From Clostridiales bacterium (GTDB lineage Bacteria > Bacillota > Clostridia > Peptostreptococcales > Anaerovoracaceae), in NCBI GenBank assembly GCA_012515135.1, contig JAAYYX010000226.1, positions 1 to 17,619 on the forward strand: a stretch of DNA of 17,619 nucleotides, read 5' to 3'. This document shows, piece by piece, positions 15,329 through 17,619 of this stretch. Under the pieces are notes generated by a model, which saw nothing but the letters and a program-made list of their open reading frames with translations, did not search any database and was not told the DNA's origin. A program made the position numbers and the translations under genes. The stretch's first letter is position 1, and every line of letters starts with the position of its first letter.

Positions 15329-15946
15329 ATGATAACACCGTCAGAGATACAAGAAAAAGAATTTACAAGAGGAGTAAGGGGCTACAAAGAAGAAGAAGTA
15401 GACATGTTTTTGGATCTTATAACTTTGGACCTTGAAAAGCTGGTAAAAGAGAATGTGCGTCTTAAAGCCGAAGTCGTAGCACTGGAGGACGAACTGGACA
15501 AAAGCAAAGGTTCCGAAGGAGCTGTTCTGGAAACCCTGGAAGCAGCAAAAGCACTTATGGGGGATATATCCGTAAGCGCAGAAAAGCGTGCAGAGATACT
15601 TCTCAAAAATGCCGAACTCGATGCGGAACTGACAGTTAGAGAAGCAAGAGAAAAAGCCGAAAGACTGGCTCAGGAAAGCATGACCCTCAAAAACAGATAT
15701 GTTGATTTCAGAGACAAATACAAGAGACTGCTTGAAGCAGAACTGGAAAGATTTGAAAATCTCAGTGATGATCTGTTCCCTGAATTCGATGATGAAAGAC
15801 TTCAGAGCCTTATAGGTGAAAAAGAACCGGGATCGGGGACGGTCACAGCTCCAAAGATAAAAAATTCAGTTTCGGATGAAGATTTCGAAAGAGATCTTGC
15901 CACCTCCGCTTCCGACAGAAAAACCATGGTCAATATCAAAAGATGA
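15329..15946 (+). CDS. divIVA: DivIVA-family cell division/polarity protein
   Basis: 205 residues. The N-terminal DivIVA domain (ITPSEIQEKEFTRGVRGYKEEEVDMFLD) carries the membrane-insertion loop with F12 and R14/R17. Two coiled-coil blocks follow (about 30-60 and 65-145, the second alanine- and glutamate-rich), then a less ordered acidic tail (about 146-205). It gathers at negatively curved membrane, marking septa and poles. GGAGG (15318-15322) is 6 bases from the ATG. yggT and ylmH, often found between sepF and divIVA, are absent; sepF and divIVA are 3 bases apart. Confidence 0.96.
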   Translation: MITPSEIQEKEFTRGVRGYKEEEVDMFLDLITLDLEKLVKENVRLKAEVVALEDELDKSKGSEGAVLETLEAAKALMGDISVSAEKRAEILLKNAELDAELTVREAREKAERLAQESMTLKNRYVDFRDKYKRLLEAELERFENLSDDLFPEFDDERLQSLIGEKEPGSGTVTAPKIKNSVSDEDFERDLATSASDRKTMVNIKR

Positions 15947-15947
15947 T

Positions 15948-16409
15948 ATGTATTATTTGATAATCGCAGCAATCGTTGTTTTGGACCAGATGATCAAGGC
16001 GTTGGCCTCTTCCGGGCTTGACCCGGCACATTCCGTGACACTGATCGATGGTGTGCTTTATCTTACTTATGTAGAAAACAAAGGTGCTGCTTACAATATA
16101 CTTTCCCAGTATCCGGCACTTCTCATAATACTTCCGGCCGTGCTTATGACGGCGGGGCTGATATTCCTTGCCGGGTACAGAAAAAAAATGAAACCTATGC
16201 TGTTGCTGTCGGTGTCAATGATAGTGGGCGGAGGAATGGGGAACCTTCTGGACAGGATAGTACGGGGATATGTTGTAGATTTTTTTAATATAAGGATAAT
16301 CCCGGTTTTTAACATCGCAGATATTTTTATCTGTGCAGGGGCAGTACTGTTTTGCATATATATGATATTTTTTGATAAAAGAGAAGATGAAAGAAGAAAA
16401 AATCTTTAA
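15948..16409 (+). CDS. lspA: Lipoprotein signal peptidase (signal peptidase II)
   Basis: 153 residues with four membrane spans. Conserved blocks: VLDQMIKA, YVENKGAAYNIL, GGGMGNLLDRIVRGYVVDFF and VFNIADIFICAG. D111 (VVDFF) and D125 (NIAD) are the catalytic aspartates. It cleaves the signal peptide of prolipoproteins after lipid attachment. The frame also opens at ATG 15876 inside divIVA, but that would add a proline-rich head not seen in the family. ATG 15948 gives MYYLIIAAIVVLDQ, right at the first span, and comes 1 base after the divIVA stop. Its own ribosome binding site is weak, suggesting coupling. Confidence 0.94.
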   Translation: MYYLIIAAIVVLDQMIKALASSGLDPAHSVTLIDGVLYLTYVENKGAAYNILSQYPALLIILPAVLMTAGLIFLAGYRKKMKPMLLLSVSMIVGGGMGNLLDRIVRGYVVDFFNIRIIPVFNIADIFICAGAVLFCIYMIFFDKREDERRKNL

Positions 16410-17319
16410 CATCACAGCGGACCGGGAAACAGACGGAACCAGACTTGACAGGGTCCTTTCTTTTTCTTTGCCGGAAACATCAAGAAGCCACATACAGAAA
16501 TTAATAGAAAAGGGAATGGTTTCTCTGGAAGGTGAAACCTGCTTTTCAAAAAAGCACAAGGTGAAAGCCGGACAGAAAATAAGAATAGTTCTTCCTGAGC
16601 CGGAAGAGTCGAATATTGCAGCTGAAGATATACCTTTGGATATAGTTTATGAAGATGATGATCTTTTGGTGGCAGACAAACAAAAGGGTATGGTGGTCCA
16701 TCCCGCTGCGGGAAGTTATTCCCATACACTGGTGAATGCAGTGCTTTTTCACTGCGGCAATAGGCTTTCGGGTATAAACGGCATAACAAGACCCGGGATA
16801 GTCCATCGTATAGACAAGGACACCACCGGACTGATAATGATCGCAAAAAACGATGCCGCCCATGGGTCTCTTGCCCGGCAGCTGGCAGAGCATAGTGTTG
16901 TCAGGGGATATAAAGCTCTGGTTTACAACAATATTATTGAAGATCAGGGCAGGATAGAAGAACCCTTGGGAAGAGATCCGAAAAACCGCCTCAGACAAAC
17001 TGTGGGAGGATTGAATGCCAGGGAAGCAGTGACCAACTATAAGGTGATAGAAAGATTCGGCAAATATACCCTGATCGAAGCAAGACTGGAAACAGGAAGG
17101 ACACATCAGATCCGGGTGCATATGGCCTATATAAAACACCCGCTTTTTGGAGATTATATATACGGGCCGAAAAAGAACCGTTACGGGATCGAAGGACAGA
17201 TGCTTCATGCATATTTGCTGGGATTCGTGCATCCGTCGAAGGGGAAATACATGGAATTCCAAAGTCCTTTGCCCCATGAATTCGAAACTGTCCTTCAAAA
17301 GATCAGAAATGAAAAATAA
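16387..17319 (+). CDS. rluD: RluD-family 23S rRNA pseudouridine synthase
   Basis: 310 residues. An N-terminal S4-like RNA-binding domain (about 17-75, GTRLDRVLS...GMVSLEG) precedes the catalytic RluA-type domain, with the motif HRIDKDTTGLIMIAKN, catalytic D143, and a later RTHQIRVHMAYIKHP block. It isomerises uridines in 23S rRNA helix 69 if truly RluD; the exact target is inferred from the S4 domain and family. It overlaps lspA by 23 bases. A TTG at 16372 is also in frame, but ATG 16387 fits the family start better. The ribosome binding site (GAGAAG) is poorly spaced. It is the last gene of the unit. Confidence 0.94.
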   Translation: MKEEKIFNITADRETDGTRLDRVLSFSLPETSRSHIQKLIEKGMVSLEGETCFSKKHKVKAGQKIRIVLPEPEESNIAAEDIPLDIVYEDDDLLVADKQKGMVVHPAAGSYSHTLVNAVLFHCGNRLSGINGITRPGIVHRIDKDTTGLIMIAKNDAAHGSLARQLAEHSVVRGYKALVYNNIIEDQGRIEEPLGRDPKNRLRQTVGGLNAREAVTNYKVIERFGKYTLIEARLETGRTHQIRVHMAYIKHPLFGDYIYGPKKNRYGIEGQMLHAYLLGFVHPSKGKYMEFQSPLPHEFETVLQKIRNEK

Positions 17320-17346
17320 AACAGGGCCGTTCATAAAACGACCCTG
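17312..17346 (-). terminator. Minus-strand Rho-independent terminator, overlapping the rluD 3' end
   Basis: Read on the minus strand, CAGGGTCGTT pairs with AACGGCCCTG (one U-G pair) around a TTATG loop, and TTTTATTTTTC follows. Read on the plus strand, the same hairpin has a C/A mismatch and no following T-run, so it mainly serves transcription coming from the right. Its T-run covers the rluD stop codon. It would end the message of the small CxxC protein gene. Confidence 0.8.
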
Positions 17347-17427
17347 CTGAAACCGCAGCAATTGAAATTGGTAAGATAGGGGAAAGTATGGAGCATGGGA
17401 TAGACCTGTTTTTGTGTTTTTTTCAGC

Positions 17428-17556
17428 TTATGTATCGATGTTCCAAAACCTGGCATTCGGTGATTTGAAAATATCAAGACAATCCTCGCATATATAACCG
17501 CCTCTGAAAGGTCTGGTTTCACAAAACTTATTGCACATCGAACATCTGTTATTCAT
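17428..17556 (-). CDS. 42-residue CxxC-CxxC (zinc-ribbon-like) protein
   Basis: The minus-strand ATG at 17556-17554 lies 5 bases after a perfect AAGGAGG, and the frame runs to TAA at 17430-17428. The product has C5-x2-C8, an extra C12, and C23-x2-C26, with the knuckle sequences RCSMCNKFC and GGYICEDCLDIF, then a short tail ending RFWNIDT. The CxxC-x14-CxxC spacing suggests one bound zinc. The Gin (CsfB) anti-sigma-G proteins of spore-formers have a similar CxxC-x15-ICxxCE plan but are longer, so Gin-like is only a guess. A terminator about 80 bases downstream on the same strand supports a real transcript. Convergent to rluD. Confidence 0.7.
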   Translation of the reverse strand: MNNRCSMCNKFCETRPFRGGYICEDCLDIFKSPNARFWNIDT

Positions 17557-17560
17557 TTCT

Positions 17561-17569
17561 GCCTCCTTT
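17561..17569 (-). promoter_or_regulatory. Strong ribosome binding site of the small minus-strand gene
   Basis: The plus-strand bases GCCTCCTTT read AAAGGAGGC on the minus strand, a full match to the 16S rRNA tail. It is 5 bases before the ATG at 17556, within a purine-rich run, and is the main reason to accept such a short coding region. Confidence 0.8.
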
Positions 17570-17606
17570 TTCGTTGCGGTCTCAAACAATTTTAGGGTTT
17601 GATACG

Positions 17607-17612
17607 AGTATA
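17607..17612 (-). promoter_or_regulatory. Possible -10 box for the small minus-strand gene
   Basis: On the minus strand these bases read TATACT (5 of 6 matches to TATAAT), just after TTTTGTA. The start of transcription would be near 17600, giving a leader of about 45 bases. Any -35 box would lie beyond the window edge, so this remains tentative. Confidence 0.35.
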
Positions 17613-17619
17613 TACAAAA

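Noticed and set aside
16546..17361. A 271-codon minus-strand open frame opposite rluD
   Set aside because: It runs through the minus-strand terminator region and is antisense to the catalytic domain of rluD; no motif or start signal.
17407..17423. T-rich run on the plus strand after rluD that might end the unit
   Set aside because: I found no stable stem directly before it, so it cannot be called an intrinsic terminator.
17331..17522. A 63-codon minus-strand open frame (start at 17522)
   Set aside because: It overlaps the 42-residue CxxC gene in another frame, has no ribosome binding site and reads into the terminator hairpin; the CxxC frame has the AAGGAGG.

Overview
The window reads as a low-to-moderate GC Gram-positive chromosome, most likely an anaerobic Bacillota of class Clostridia. 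The reasons are heavy use of AGA/AGG and ATA codons, strong AGGAGG-type ribosome binding sites, very tight gene packing, and Gram-positive markers: a PASTA Ser/Thr kinase, an LCP protein, SepF, DivIVA and YlxM. I cannot name the genus. Nearly every base is coding. No stretch over 300 bases lacks a gene, and I see no tRNA, rRNA, CRISPR array or insertion sequence.

Unit 1 (bases 1-9585, plus strand) is one run of co-directional genes with gaps of about 25 bases or less, or overlaps. It holds the 3' part of a PASTA kinase (prkC), rsgA, rpe, an LCP-family glycopolymer ligase, an ABC-2 permease and its ATPase, ddl, thrS, a DUF2007 protein and sppA. The theme is envelope growth (muropeptide sensing, glycopolymer export and attachment, D-Ala-D-Ala synthesis, signal-peptide clearance) mixed with ribosome assembly and tRNA charging. 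It ends in a strong Rho-independent terminator at about 9600-9640.

Unit 2 (9659-17319, plus strand) starts from a promoter whose -35 box lies inside the descending arm of that terminator. It runs ylxM-ffh-rpsP-khpA-rimM-trmD, the classic SRP/ribosome-maturation cluster, and continues into an HlyD-like membrane protein, yggS, sepF, divIVA, lspA and rluD, the classic division/lipoprotein cluster. rplS, yggT and ylmH, which often occur in these clusters, are absent here. ylxM seems to be translated from a leaderless mRNA.

The last 300 bases hold a convergent minus-strand transcript: a 42-residue protein with two CxxC pairs behind a perfect AAGGAGG (17428-17556), ending at a minus-strand terminator that overlaps the rluD stop codon.

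Most genes are standard housekeeping genes. The points worth a second look are the overlapping terminator/promoter with leaderless ylxM, the small CxxC protein, a threonyl-tRNA synthetase without its TGS domain, a TrmD with Glu where Asp is expected, the HlyD-like gene in the division cluster, and the glycopolymer export/ligation genes next to the PASTA kinase.
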